Assembly: GCA_937141935.1 (NCBI GenBank)
Contig: CAKZQS010000038.1
Location: 1 to 64,000, forward strand
Length of the DNA: 64,000 nt
Origin: an uncultured Ectothiorhodospiraceae bacterium
Lineage (GTDB): Bacteria; Pseudomonadota; Gammaproteobacteria; Nevskiales; Oceanococcaceae
Direction of reading: 5' to 3'
Of this stretch, positions 17,306 through 26,231 are shown one piece after another. The stretch's first letter is position 1; each line of letters starts with the position of its first letter. Both the position numbers and the translations under genes were made by a program. The notes below the pieces were generated by a model. That model was not told where the DNA came from, did not search any database, and saw only the letters and a list, made by a program, of their open reading frames with translations.

Positions 17306-18385
17306 TCAGCTCGCCTCGCGCAAGCGGTCGCCGCCGGCCAGCAGCGCCTGCAAGCGTGCGCAGACCTCGTCAGCCTGGATCAGCGCCATCGCCGCAGGGG
17401 ATTCCACCCGCGTACCCCAGGGCAGGCTGTCCGCGCGGCGGAGCAGGATCTGCTCGCAGGCCCGCGGGTAGGCGTCGACGCAATGCATCAGGCTCTTGTA
17501 AGGCCCGCATCGCTGCGGGTTGCTGACGGCATACAGGCCGATCACCGGCGTATCGGTGATCGCGGCCAGGTGCGCCGGGCCCGAGTCGGGGCTTAACAGC
17601 ACCGTCGCCCGGTCCAGCAGCGCCAGCAGCCGCGGCAGCGTGTCGCGGCCGATCAGATCGAGCAGCGGCGTATCCCCGGCGGCCGCGCGGATCTGCGCGC
17701 CCAGGGCCCTCTCGGCGGCGCTGGGCCCGCCCACCAGCGCCACCCGCATGCCCAGCTCGTGCACCGCATAGCGCGCGACGGCGGCGTACCCCGGCGCGTG
17801 CCAGTTGCGCAGCGCCACGCTGGAGGCGGGCGAGATCAGCAGGGTCGGCTGCGCACCGGGCAGCTGCGCCACGGCCCAGTCGCGCGCCGGCGCCTGGATC
17901 GGCAGATCCCAGCATCGCGGTGCATCGGGCACGCCCAGCGCGTCGAGAAAGGACCATTGCGCGTCAAGCACATGCTGGCGATCGACGGGCGCGATCCGTG
18001 CGTTGACGAACAGCCCATGGGCGTCACGGCCGCGCACGCGGTCGTAGCCCAGGCGGTAATCGGCGCGCAGGCACCGGCTGGCCAGGTGCGCGCGCATGGA
18101 GACCTGCATCAGCAGCAGGGCCTCGAAGTGGCGGCCGCGCAGCTGCCGCGCCAGCGCCCGGTAGCCGCGCCAGCCCGCGGCCTTGTCCAGCAGCGCGAAG
18201 TCCACGCCGGGCAAGGCTCCCAGCAGCGCATGCTCGCGCCGCCCCAGCACCCAGGTCAGCGCAGTCTGCGGCCACGCCCGGCGCAGGCGGTGCACCACCG
18301 GCAGCACATGGCTCACATCGCCCAGCGCCGACAGACGCAACAGCGCCAGCCGCGCGGGCGCGCCCTCAGATGGCTGCCAGGCCAT
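17306..18385 (-). CDS. GT9 (heptosyltransferase-like) glycosyltransferase
   Basis: 359 residues from the ATG at 18385, which overlaps the preceding gene by 20 bases. N-terminal LALLRLSALGDVSHVLPVVH is the GT9 signature. The C-terminal half has LLISPASSVALRNWHAPGYA, VLLSPDSGPAHLAAITDTPVIGLYA and RRADSLPWGTRVES. It acts on an LPS-type acceptor at the cytoplasmic membrane. Third gene of the minus-strand group headed by glnE; a longer start back to 18640 would overlap the upstream gene by 275 bases and is rejected. Confidence 0.88.
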   Translation of the reverse strand: MAWQPSEGAPARLALLRLSALGDVSHVLPVVHRLRRAWPQTALTWVLGRREHALLGALPGVDFALLDKAAGWRGYRALARQLRGRHFEALLLMQVSMRAHLASRCLRADYRLGYDRVRGRDAHGLFVNARIAPVDRQHVLDAQWSFLDALGVPDAPRCWDLPIQAPARDWAVAQLPGAQPTLLISPASSVALRNWHAPGYAAVARYAVHELGMRVALVGGPSAAERALGAQIRAAAGDTPLLDLIGRDTLPRLLALLDRATVLLSPDSGPAHLAAITDTPVIGLYAVSNPQRCGPYKSLMHCVDAYPRACEQILLRRADSLPWGTRVESPAAMALIQADEVCARLQALLAGGDRLREAS

Positions 18386-19535
18386 GCACGGCGCCCGGCG
18401 GCTGTGCCCACAGCGACTGGCCGCGGTCGGCCGGGTGGCTGGCCAGCCGCTGGGCCAGGGCCGCGTAGTGGGCCGGCCCTGGGCTCTTGTGATGGCCGGG
18501 GATGCAGTATTCGTTGGCCAGGTAGTGCAAAAAGGCCTGCCGATGGTGCGCCGCCGGCAAGGTCCCCTGGGCCAGCCCGCGCAGCCAGGCGGCAACCTCA
18601 CCGACGCTGTGGGCACTGGCGGCGACGCCGTCGATGGCATAGCAGGCCCGGCCCAGCGTCAACACCGGTCGCTCGAGCAGCAGGGCCTCGATGCCCACCG
18701 TCGAGTTGATCGTGGCCACCCCCAGCGCGTTGTCGATCAGCGCCTGCGTCGGGTTGCCATTGGCAAACTGCACCCCCGGCATGGCCGCGGCCAGGCGCTC
18801 GAGGTCGGCATAGTCGGCGCGACAGGACGGGTGGCGCTTGAACACCAGCGCCACATCGTCCAGTCCGGCCTCGCGCCAGGCCTCGGTCAGCACCGCGAAC
18901 AAATGGCGCATGTCGCGGATCCACGGCGAGTACAGCAGCACCTGGCTGTCCAGGCGCACCTGCAGCGGCACGAAGACGTAGCGTCGCGGCAGCGCGACGG
19001 CCGCCTGCGGCCGGCGCGCGGCGCGCGGCAGCAGCGTCCGCGGCAGCTCGGCCGGCACGTCGTAGCGGGCGTAAAAGCCGGGGCTGCGTGGCAGCGCGTT
19101 GTCGGCGTTCACGCCACGCGGGTCGCAGGTGGTCGTGCGCGGCAACAGCCCACACTCGAAGGTGTAGGCCGGCACGCCCAGCGCGGCCGCGGCCCGCAGC
19201 GCGGCACGCGCGTCGACCGACTGCCCGCCCCAGACGCCGATGGCCTCGGGGCGCTGCGCCAGGATCTGCGCGCGGGCGCTGTGATAATGCCAGCGGGCCA
19301 CACGCTCGTGGACGGCCTGCAGGCGGCGCAGCCGCCAGTTGGGAATGCGGCCGCGGGCGTGCTTGCGGGCCATCGTATAGCCGGCGATCTGCGCGGCCTC
19401 CCCCGGCGCCAGCGCCGGGCCGCCCCGCAGCCCGATGCCGCGGACGCGGATGTCGAGGTTGTGGATATGGGCGGCGAGCGCCTGGAAGTAGCGGCGGGCC
19501 TTGGGCGTGTTGTGCAGCAGCAGGATGCGGCGCAT
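18366..19535 (-). CDS. Capsule-type Kdo transferase-like protein (KpsS/LipB-like)
   Basis: 389 residues. Seen: RILLLHNTPKARRYFQALA at the start, ALVFKRHPSC, ANGNPTQALIDNALGVATIN and STVGIEALLLERPVLTLG followed by ACYAIDGVA near residues 270-315. The last two phrases are typical of capsule polysaccharide synthesis proteins of the KpsS/KpsC type, which build the Kdo linker of ABC-dependent capsules. No other capsule genes are adjacent, and it pairs with a GT9 gene, so it might add Kdo to a different surface glycan. Lies 87 bases after glnE on the same strand. Confidence 0.72.
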   Translation of the reverse strand: MRRILLLHNTPKARRYFQALAAHIHNLDIRVRGIGLRGGPALAPGEAAQIAGYTMARKHARGRIPNWRLRRLQAVHERVARWHYHSARAQILAQRPEAIGVWGGQSVDARAALRAAAALGVPAYTFECGLLPRTTTCDPRGVNADNALPRSPGFYARYDVPAELPRTLLPRAARRPQAAVALPRRYVFVPLQVRLDSQVLLYSPWIRDMRHLFAVLTEAWREAGLDDVALVFKRHPSCRADYADLERLAAAMPGVQFANGNPTQALIDNALGVATINSTVGIEALLLERPVLTLGRACYAIDGVAASAHSVGEVAAWLRGLAQGTLPAAHHRQAFLHYLANEYCIPGHHKSPGPAHYAALAQRLASHPADRGQSLWAQPPGAVHGLAAI

Positions 19536-19622
19536 GGCGGCAGGATCTGGCAAGCGGTTGGGGCCAGCTTGCCGCCCGCGTGTTACCGGCAGATAACGCC
19601 GCCCCGCCGGGCCCGGGGGCGC

Positions 19623-22370
19623 TCAGTCGCGGCCGAAGAAGCGGTCCAGCTCGGCCGTCGCCGCACCGGCCGCCGGCGGCTCCGGCGGCGGCATCTGCAG
19701 CGCCTGGGCGTGGTTGTACTCGCGCAGCGCGCGGTAGCGCTGGCCCAGCGCGCGGGAAAGCTCCGGCGTGATCAGCTCGACGTCGGCCGCCGCCTCGACG
19801 ATGCGCAGCAGGTCGGAATAGCGCACCAGCGCCGGGTGCTCACTCGCATGCGCCAGCACCAGCCACTGCGCATAAAACTCGATATCCACCAACCCGCCGG
19901 GGGCGTGCTTGGGGTCGTAATCCGGCCCCTGGCTGAGCTCGCGGGCCATCTTGGCGCGCATCTCCACGATCTCGCCGCGCAGCGCCTCCGGCTCGCGACG
20001 GCGCTGCAAGACTTCGGCGCGCTGCGCGGCGAATTCGGCCTGCACGGTTTCGCTGCCCCAGATCGGCCGCGCCCGCACCAGCGCCTGCTGCTCCCAGGTC
20101 CACGCCGATTCGCGCTGATAGCGGGCAAAGGCGGCCAGCGAGGTCACCAGCAGCCCCGCGTTGCCGTTGGGCCGCAGGCGGGTGTCCACCTCGTAGCAGC
20201 GGCCGGCCCCGGTGCGCGTGGCCAGCGCATTGATCAGCTTTTGCACCAGGCGGGTGTAGAACTCCTGCGGCTCGCGGTCAACGCCCTCGATCTGCGCATC
20301 CTTGTAGACGAAGACCAGGTCCAGATCGGAGCTGTAGGAGAGCTCCAGCCCGCCGAGCTTGCCGTAGGCCACGACCGCGAAGTTCATCGCGCCCAGCTGC
20401 GGCCAGCGTTCGCGCATCTGCGCCACGGCAATGGCCAGCGCGCCGCCGACGATCTCCTCGGCCAGCTCGCTCAAGTGGTCCGAAACCCGCATCAGCGGCA
20501 GCGCGTGGGCCGCATCCGCCGCCGCGATGCGCAACGCGGTGGCGTGCTTGATGCGGCGCAGCTGCTCCAGGCTGTCCTCGATGTCGCCATCGTCGCAGGC
20601 GGCCAGCTGGCGGGCGATATGCCGGCGCAGGCTGCTCCGGCTGGGCGGCGCGTACAGGCTTTCCGGCTGGCACAGCTCGACCAGCAGCGCCGGGTGCCGG
20701 GTCAGCTCGGCGGCGATGAAGCCGCTGCGGGCGCAGAGCTGCACCAGCTCGCGGCGGGCCTCACCATGCTCGCGCAACATCGTGACGTAGTTCGGGCGCC
20801 CGGCGATCTCGGCGCTCAGCACCAGCAGCCGCTGCAGCGCCAAGGCATCCGGCGCGGCGTCCAGCAGACGCACGGCCAGTGTCAGCAGCGCCTCGCGGTC
20901 GGCCGGCGCGCGCAGCATGCGCTGGGCGCTGCGCGCCAGGTCGGTTAGCGCCTCGGCGTGCTCGGCAAAGGGTGCGGGCCACTGCGGCGACTCGGACTGC
21001 AGCGCGGCCAGCAAGGCCTGCGCCGGCGGTGGCAGTGCCGCATCCTCGGTTGGCGTGAACAGCTCGAGGAAATGCGCGCGCACGCGCCGGCGCACCTCGC
21101 TCAGCGCCTCCTCAAAGCTGGCCCAGTCGGCGATACGCAGGCCCACCAGCAGCCGCTGGCGGGGCTCTTCGTCGCTGGGCAGTACATGGCTCTGCGCATC
21201 GTCCAGCGCCTGCCAGGTGTTCTCGACCTGGCGCAAGAACCAGTAATGCTCGCGCCAGCGCGCGGCGAAGTCCGGCTCCACCAGCCCTTCCGTGCGCAGG
21301 GCCTCCAGCGCGCGGATGAAGCTGCGCTGCTGCAGGCTGGGCCGGGCGCCGCCATGGATCAACTGCAGGGCCTGCACGGCGAATTCCATCTCGCGGATGC
21401 CGCCCCAGCCCCGCTTGATGTCCTGCTCGCGGCCGCGCGCGCGCACATCGGCATCGATCTCGTCCTTCATGCGGCGCAGGCCGGCCAGCTGGCCAAAATC
21501 GATGTAACGGCGGTAAATGAAGGGCCGCAGTGTTTCCAGCCAGGCCTCGCCCAGGCGCTTGGCGCCGGCGATGCAGCGCGCCTTTTGCCAGGCATAGCGC
21601 TCCCAGTCGCGGGCATGGGCCTCAAAGTAGGCATCCAGCGCCGACAGCGACAGGCTCGGGGCGCCCTGCGAGCCGAAGGGGCGCAGGCGCAGGTCGACGC
21701 GAAAGACGAAGCCTTCGGACTGCGCCTCGGACAGCGAGCGCGTCAGCCGCTGCACCAGCCGCGCCATGAACTCCTCGATGCTGGTCTGCTCGGTACCGCC
21801 CGGCGCGCTATGGGCGATGACCAGGTCGATGTCCGAGGAAAAATTCAGCTCCCGCCCGCCAAGCTTGCCCAGCGCGAAGACCAGCGGCCGGATGCGCTTG
21901 CCGGAGGCGGCCTTGGGCGTGCCCTTTTGCGCACACAGCCGCGCCCAATGCGCATCCAGCGCGATGCCCACCAGGTGGTCCGCCATCGCGCTGAGGCCGT
22001 GCACCGTCTGCTCGGGGCTGTCCCAGCCCAGCGCCTGACGGGCGGCCAGGCGCACCATCTCGGCGTTACGCGCGCGGCGCAGCCAGGGGTCCAGGGCCGT
22101 GGGCTCGTCCGCCGGGGGCTGCGCCGGCGGCGGTGGCGCGAACTGCGCCGCCAGCAGCGCGGCGAAGGCCGCGGGCTCGCGCCGCGCCCAGGCGGCAATG
22201 AAGCGGCTGGCGGCCAGCAGCTGTGCGGCGCACTCCCGCTCGGCCCCGGGGGCCAGCTCCAGCGCATCGAGCTGCTCGATGATGCGGCGCTGCGCCGTAT
22301 CCGGCAGCCGCTCCAGCACAAAGCGATAATCGCCGCTGATTTCGCGGTCCTGGGTTGCAGTGGCGTCCAT
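19623..22370 (-). CDS. glnE: Glutamine synthetase adenylyltransferase / adenylyl-removing enzyme
   Basis: 915 residues, normal for GlnE. Adds and removes AMP on glutamine synthetase in response to PII and glutamine. Two nucleotidyltransferase domains: N-terminal ALGKLGGRELNFSSDIDLV (about 166-184, the adenylyl-removing half) and C-terminal AYGKLGGLELSYSSDLDLVF (about 665-685, the adenylating half). Both keep the Ser-Asp-X-Asp metal-binding residues. The GGIREMEF sequence after the first domain is the family linker. Its ATG at 22370 overlaps the start of the divergent esterase gene by 11 bases. rpoN and ptsN, also nitrogen-related, lie 14 kb away. Confidence 0.96.
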   Translation of the reverse strand: MDATATQDREISGDYRFVLERLPDTAQRRIIEQLDALELAPGAERECAAQLLAASRFIAAWARREPAAFAALLAAQFAPPPPAQPPADEPTALDPWLRRARNAEMVRLAARQALGWDSPEQTVHGLSAMADHLVGIALDAHWARLCAQKGTPKAASGKRIRPLVFALGKLGGRELNFSSDIDLVIAHSAPGGTEQTSIEEFMARLVQRLTRSLSEAQSEGFVFRVDLRLRPFGSQGAPSLSLSALDAYFEAHARDWERYAWQKARCIAGAKRLGEAWLETLRPFIYRRYIDFGQLAGLRRMKDEIDADVRARGREQDIKRGWGGIREMEFAVQALQLIHGGARPSLQQRSFIRALEALRTEGLVEPDFAARWREHYWFLRQVENTWQALDDAQSHVLPSDEEPRQRLLVGLRIADWASFEEALSEVRRRVRAHFLELFTPTEDAALPPPAQALLAALQSESPQWPAPFAEHAEALTDLARSAQRMLRAPADREALLTLAVRLLDAAPDALALQRLLVLSAEIAGRPNYVTMLREHGEARRELVQLCARSGFIAAELTRHPALLVELCQPESLYAPPSRSSLRRHIARQLAACDDGDIEDSLEQLRRIKHATALRIAAADAAHALPLMRVSDHLSELAEEIVGGALAIAVAQMRERWPQLGAMNFAVVAYGKLGGLELSYSSDLDLVFVYKDAQIEGVDREPQEFYTRLVQKLINALATRTGAGRCYEVDTRLRPNGNAGLLVTSLAAFARYQRESAWTWEQQALVRARPIWGSETVQAEFAAQRAEVLQRRREPEALRGEIVEMRAKMARELSQGPDYDPKHAPGGLVDIEFYAQWLVLAHASEHPALVRYSDLLRIVEAAADVELITPELSRALGQRYRALREYNHAQALQMPPPEPPAAGAATAELDRFFGRD

Positions 22371-22947
22371 CTCCCTACTCTATCTGCACGGGCTGGGTTC
22401 CAGCGGCCACAGCGACACCGGCCAGTACCTGCGCCGGCACTATGCCGGGCGCTGCGCGCTGCAATGCCCGAGCTACCGCCCGCAGTTCTTCCACGAATCG
22501 GTGACCCGGATAGACGCCTGGCTGCGCGCCGCGCTGGCCGCGGGGCCGGTGGCGGTGCTGGGCAGCTCGATGGGCGGCTGGCATGCGCTGCATGCGCTGG
22601 CGCGCCACCCGCGGCTGCATGTGCTGGCCCTGAACCCGGTGCTCGACCCCAGCGTGCTGGGCCAGGGCCAGCCGCGCGACGATGTGGACCAGCGCAGCGG
22701 CGAAGCCCTGCCCTGGCCCGAGCTGATCGCCGCCAACTTCCCCCCGGCGCCCATCGACACGCTGCCGGTCGAGCGCCTGCGGGTCATGATCGGCGCCGCC
22801 GACGATGTCGTGCCCCCGGGCCCAACGCTGGAGCACTGCCAGGCGCGCGGCATCAGCCACCGCCTCTACGACTGGGGCCACCGCGCCGAACTCGGCGCCG
22901 ACTTCGCCGCGGAAATCGACGGGCTGCTGGAGCGGGCCGCGGGCTGA
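22360..22947 (+). CDS. yqiA: YqiA/YcfP-family alpha/beta-fold esterase
   Basis: 195 residues from a GTG start that gives VASISLLYLHGLGSSGHSD, aligned with the known YqiA start. The nucleophile elbow is VLGSSMGGWHALH (Ser near residue 70), with the late His in LYDWGHRAELG. Cytosolic short-chain acyl or phospho-glycerol esterases have been proposed for this family. Its first codons lie inside the start of glnE on the other strand, so the two promoters must lie within each other's coding sequence. Confidence 0.85.
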   Translation: MASISLLYLHGLGSSGHSDTGQYLRRHYAGRCALQCPSYRPQFFHESVTRIDAWLRAALAAGPVAVLGSSMGGWHALHALARHPRLHVLALNPVLDPSVLGQGQPRDDVDQRSGEALPWPELIAANFPPAPIDTLPVERLRVMIGAADDVVPPGPTLEHCQARGISHRLYDWGHRAELGADFAAEIDGLLERAAG

Positions 22948-23525
22948 CCCGCAGCGCGCTGCGCCGCCGCTCTCCGGGCGGCTGGACGCCCCCGCAGTCG
23001 CAACTTCGCCTCGGCGCCAGGGCTCCGCGGCCTGTCCCTGCGGACGGGCCGCCGATCCCCTCAACAGAAAGTTCTTAGAAGGTGGCGCTCGTGACGGCAC
23101 GCAGTTCCACCGCGATCGTCGGCATGCCTGGCGCGCGGCGGGGATGGCCGGCGGCGACAGGCCGGCGAGCCCCTGCGCCGACGCCGATAGCCGCGCTTGG
23201 GTTGCCGGCAAACCGAAGGCCCGGCACAGCGCTGCGGATCGGCGGCCCGTTCGCCACAGGTCAGCGCCCCTGGCGTCCCTATAACCCAAAGTGCGGCGGA
23301 ACTCGCTGAGAAAAAAAGGGCGGCGGGTCTTGCGACCCGCCGCAATGCCCTCTTGCAAGGGCCAGGGTATGTTTACCCTCCGCTCACATCGCCGTGTGGA
23401 CCACGGCTGTGATATCCGCTTGCATACCGACGCAAGACACGGTCTGATTGGGGAATACGCAATCGCGCGACCAAAGCGGACACGGGCGGCAAAAAAAAAA
23501 TCGCGCTGGTCAGGGAGGGCACAGC
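22948..23525. other. Longest gene-free stretch, with several stem-loops
   Basis: 578 bases. The first 370 bases show only short overlapping reading frames on both strands with no recognisable protein. From 23311 to 23407 there is a cluster of inverted repeats ending in a minus-strand intrinsic terminator (separate entry). From 23491 to 23500 lies a run of ten A, unusual in this GC-rich DNA, followed by a strong ribosome site AGGGAGGG at about 23512-23519 for the kinase gene. Confidence 0.6.
23311..23407 (-). ncRNA. Candidate structured small RNA ending in an intrinsic terminator
   Basis: Read on the minus strand, four perfect stems follow one another: GCCGTG/CACGGC (23407-23391), GGGTA/TACCC (23378-23365), GCCCT/AGGGC (23362-23347) and GCGGCGGGTC/GACCCGCCGC with a GCAA tetraloop (23343-23320), then seven T (23317-23311). 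No minus-strand protein gene lies upstream to need this terminator. A weak promoter TTGCGT-15-TATCAC is present at 23435-23409. The RNA would be about 95 nt. The terminator is well supported; that it ends a real small RNA is inference. Confidence 0.45.
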
Positions 23526-26231
23526 ATGAGCAGGGCTGAGGAGCCTGGAGCGGAGCCTGGGGAGGCTCTGGACCGCATCCTGGATGCGGTGATTGATCTA
23601 CCGCCGGCGCAACGCCTGGAGCGGGCACGCGCGCTGTGTGCCGACCGCCCCGCCTTGTGGGCGGAGGTGGCCCGGGTGCTCAAGCTGGACGCCCAGGCCG
23701 GGGCGGACTTCCTGCAACGGGAGGCGCCGGCCGCGGATGCCCCACCTCAGGCGGCGCAGGCCGCCGACCCGGTGACGCCGCCGGGGACGCGCATCGGCAG
23801 CTGGGAGGTCGTGGGCCTGATCGGCCGCGGTGGCATGGGCGAGGTACTGGAGGTGCGTCGCGCCGACGGCCAGTACGACATGCGCGCCGCCCTCAAACGC
23901 CTGCGCGACACCAGCGCCGAGCACGCCGAAAGGCTGCAGCGCGAACGCCAGATCCTGGCGGCGCTGCGCCACCCGCACATCGCCCAGCTGCTCGACGGTG
24001 GCGTGGATGCCGCCGGTCATCCCTGGATGGTGATGGAGTATGTCGAGGGCGAGCCGCTGGATCGCTGGGCCCAGGGCCAGAGCCTGGCCGCCCGCATGGC
24101 GGTCTTCGAGCAGATCGTGGCCGCCGTCGGCCACGCCCATGCGCACCTGGTCGTGCATCGCGACATCAAACCCGCCAATGTGCTGGTCGATGCGCAGGGC
24201 CGGGCCAAGCTGCTCGACTTCGGCATTGCCAAGCTGATGACCGCGCTGCGCAGCGGCGAGCAGACCCAGGCGCTGGCCACCCCCAATTACGCCGCACCCG
24301 AGCAGCTGCTGGGCGAGGCGGTCACCGTGCACACCGATGTCTACGGGCTGGGCGCCACGCTGTACAGCCTGCTTTGCGGCCAGGCGCCGCTGGCGCTGGA
24401 GGGTCTGTCGCTGCCGCAGCTGGTCGACCGCGTGCGCCATGCGCAGCCCGCCCCGCCCAGCCTCCGCGGCCCGGCGCCCGATGTGCCGGCCGATCTCGAT
24501 GCGGTGTGCCTGCATTGTCTGGCCAAGGAGCGCCAGCATCGTTATGCCAGCGTCGCCGACCTGGCGGCCGACCTGAAGAACCTGCGCGAAGGCTTTCCCG
24601 TGGCCGCCAAGCCGCCCACGCGGCTCGGCGCCCTGTGGCGGCTGGTGCAACGGCATCGCGTGGCCAGCCTGGCCGCCACGGCCATCAGCCTCAGCGTGCT
24701 GCTGGGGCTGGCTGGCTTCGCCTGGCAGGCCACCATTGCGCTGCAGGAGCGCGACATCGCCGGGCGCGAGGCGCAGCGCCTGCATGGCCTGCGCAATGCC
24801 GTGCTGAACCTGTTTCGCAGCACGGCCGAGGCCGACGCGGCCCTGGACTCCCGCGAGATCTTCGCCCGCACCGCGCAGGCCGCGGAATCGCTGCAGGACA
24901 CCGAACCCGCCACCGCCGCCACGCTGTGGCAGATCCTGGGCCAGCTGCACCTGTTGAACGAGGACTACACCGCCGGCCGCGCGCTGCTGGAAAAGGTCAT
25001 TGCGATGCCGCCGCAGCAAATCGCGCCGGGGGTGCGCGCCGATGCGCTGCTGAACCTCGCGCACATCGCCTTTCGCGACCGCGACTTCGCGCAGACACGG
25101 GCCTTGCTGGCCCAGGCGCAGGCCATCTGGGACCAGGCGCCGGCGCTGTACCGCAACGAAAGCCTGCCGGCGCTGACGCTGCGCTCGCAGCTGGCGCGCG
25201 CCGAGGGCCAGGACGCGCGCGCCATCGCCATCCTGCGGGAGGCCCACCGCCAGGCGGTGGCGATCTGGGGCCCCGACCACTCCGAATCGGCCGTACTGCT
25301 GATCAACCTGGCCGCCACGCAGTACTACGCCGGCGAGCTGGATGCTGCGGTTGCCACCTCGGCGCAGGCCTATGCCGCCTACCAACGCATGGGCAAGGCC
25401 GACTCGCCCGACGCGCTGAACCTGCTGGCCAACTGGGGCGTGTATGCGCTGCGCGCCGGCCGGCCACTGGAGGCCGAGCGGCGGCTGAGCGAGGCCCTGG
25501 AGCTGCGCACGCGGCTGTATGGCGCCTCCGCCGCGCAGGCGGTGCTGATGAAGAACCTGGGCCTGGCCCACCTGGTCAACGGCCGCGAGCAGGACGGCAT
25601 GGACCTGCTGGAGCAGAGCCAGTGGATGGCCGAGCGCTATGCCGGGGCCGAGTCGCATCTGCATATCGCCGCCTGTTGCCGGCTGGCCGGCATTCAGCTG
25701 CGTCGCGGCGACCTGGCCGGGGCCCGCGCCGCGCTGGCGCCGCTGCCCGCCGGTGCGCTGCAACGCGATACCCACTGGGGCGATTACTGCCGCGGGCTGG
25801 CCGGCTTGCTGGCCAGCCCGGCCCGCCCGGTCGAGGCGGAGGTGCAGGCCCTGCTGGACCGCGGCGCGCGCGGCCGCAACTACGCCGCCGACCTGCTCGA
25901 CAGCGTGGGCGCGCGCGCCTGGCAGCAACAGCAGGCGGCAACGGCGGCGGCGGCCTGGGAACGCGCCGCGGCGCTCAAGGGCGAGGTCCGCGGCGCGCAG
26001 CATTACGAAACGCTGCAAATCGCGTTGCGCCACGCCCAGGCGCTGCTCGCCCAGGGCCAGCGCGAACAGGGCCAGGCGCAATGGCGCCAGGCGCTGGCGG
26101 CACTGGAGCGATCGCTGGGCCCGGACCACCCGCTGGTGGCGCGCGAGCGCGCGCTCAGTCCGGCTCGTTCAGCGCCTCGTACAGCGCCGCCCGCGCTTTT
26201 AGCCAGTCCCGACGCAGAGTCCGCGTCGTAA
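23526..26231 (+). CDS. Membrane-bound Ser/Thr protein kinase with C-terminal TPR domain
   Basis: 901 residues. Kinase domain at about 93-360: glycine loop LIGRGGMGEVLEV, lysine in AALKRL (about 124), catalytic HRDIKPANVLV (about 210) and LLDFGIAKL. One membrane span follows (VASLAATAISLSVLLGLAGF, about 378-405). The rest is helical repeat sequence of the TPR type up to the end. The kinase is thus cytoplasmic with a TPR region beyond the membrane. Such kinases are commonly next to the kinase-linked ECF sigma factor subgroup, as here: the sigma gene converges on it and the two overlap by 77 bases. Probably a signal-responsive partner of the sigma factor. Confidence 0.92.
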   Translation: MSRAEEPGAEPGEALDRILDAVIDLPPAQRLERARALCADRPALWAEVARVLKLDAQAGADFLQREAPAADAPPQAAQAADPVTPPGTRIGSWEVVGLIGRGGMGEVLEVRRADGQYDMRAALKRLRDTSAEHAERLQRERQILAALRHPHIAQLLDGGVDAAGHPWMVMEYVEGEPLDRWAQGQSLAARMAVFEQIVAAVGHAHAHLVVHRDIKPANVLVDAQGRAKLLDFGIAKLMTALRSGEQTQALATPNYAAPEQLLGEAVTVHTDVYGLGATLYSLLCGQAPLALEGLSLPQLVDRVRHAQPAPPSLRGPAPDVPADLDAVCLHCLAKERQHRYASVADLAADLKNLREGFPVAAKPPTRLGALWRLVQRHRVASLAATAISLSVLLGLAGFAWQATIALQERDIAGREAQRLHGLRNAVLNLFRSTAEADAALDSREIFARTAQAAESLQDTEPATAATLWQILGQLHLLNEDYTAGRALLEKVIAMPPQQIAPGVRADALLNLAHIAFRDRDFAQTRALLAQAQAIWDQAPALYRNESLPALTLRSQLARAEGQDARAIAILREAHRQAVAIWGPDHSESAVLLINLAATQYYAGELDAAVATSAQAYAAYQRMGKADSPDALNLLANWGVYALRAGRPLEAERRLSEALELRTRLYGASAAQAVLMKNLGLAHLVNGREQDGMDLLEQSQWMAERYAGAESHLHIAACCRLAGIQLRRGDLAGARAALAPLPAGALQRDTHWGDYCRGLAGLLASPARPVEAEVQALLDRGARGRNYAADLLDSVGARAWQQQQAATAAAAWERAAALKGEVRGAQHYETLQIALRHAQALLAQGQREQGQAQWRQALAALERSLGPDHPLVARERALSPARSAPRTAPPALLASPDAESAS

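Noticed and set aside
18183-20948. Open frame of 921 codons on the plus strand
   Set aside because: Antisense to the glycan genes and glnE, whose products are well recognised. Composition is Arg/Gln/His-rich with no domain. Long antisense frames are expected at this GC content.
20958-23078. Open frame of 706 codons on the plus strand
   Set aside because: Runs antisense through glnE and then across yqiA in another frame; both real genes have clear family motifs.
23075-23309. Two small open frames on opposite strands in the gene-free region
   Set aside because: They overlap each other, start at weak sites and show no family or signal peptide. Kept as non-coding.
23598-26129. Open frame of 843 codons on the minus strand
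   Set aside because: Antisense to the Ser/Thr kinase gene; no recognisable domain.
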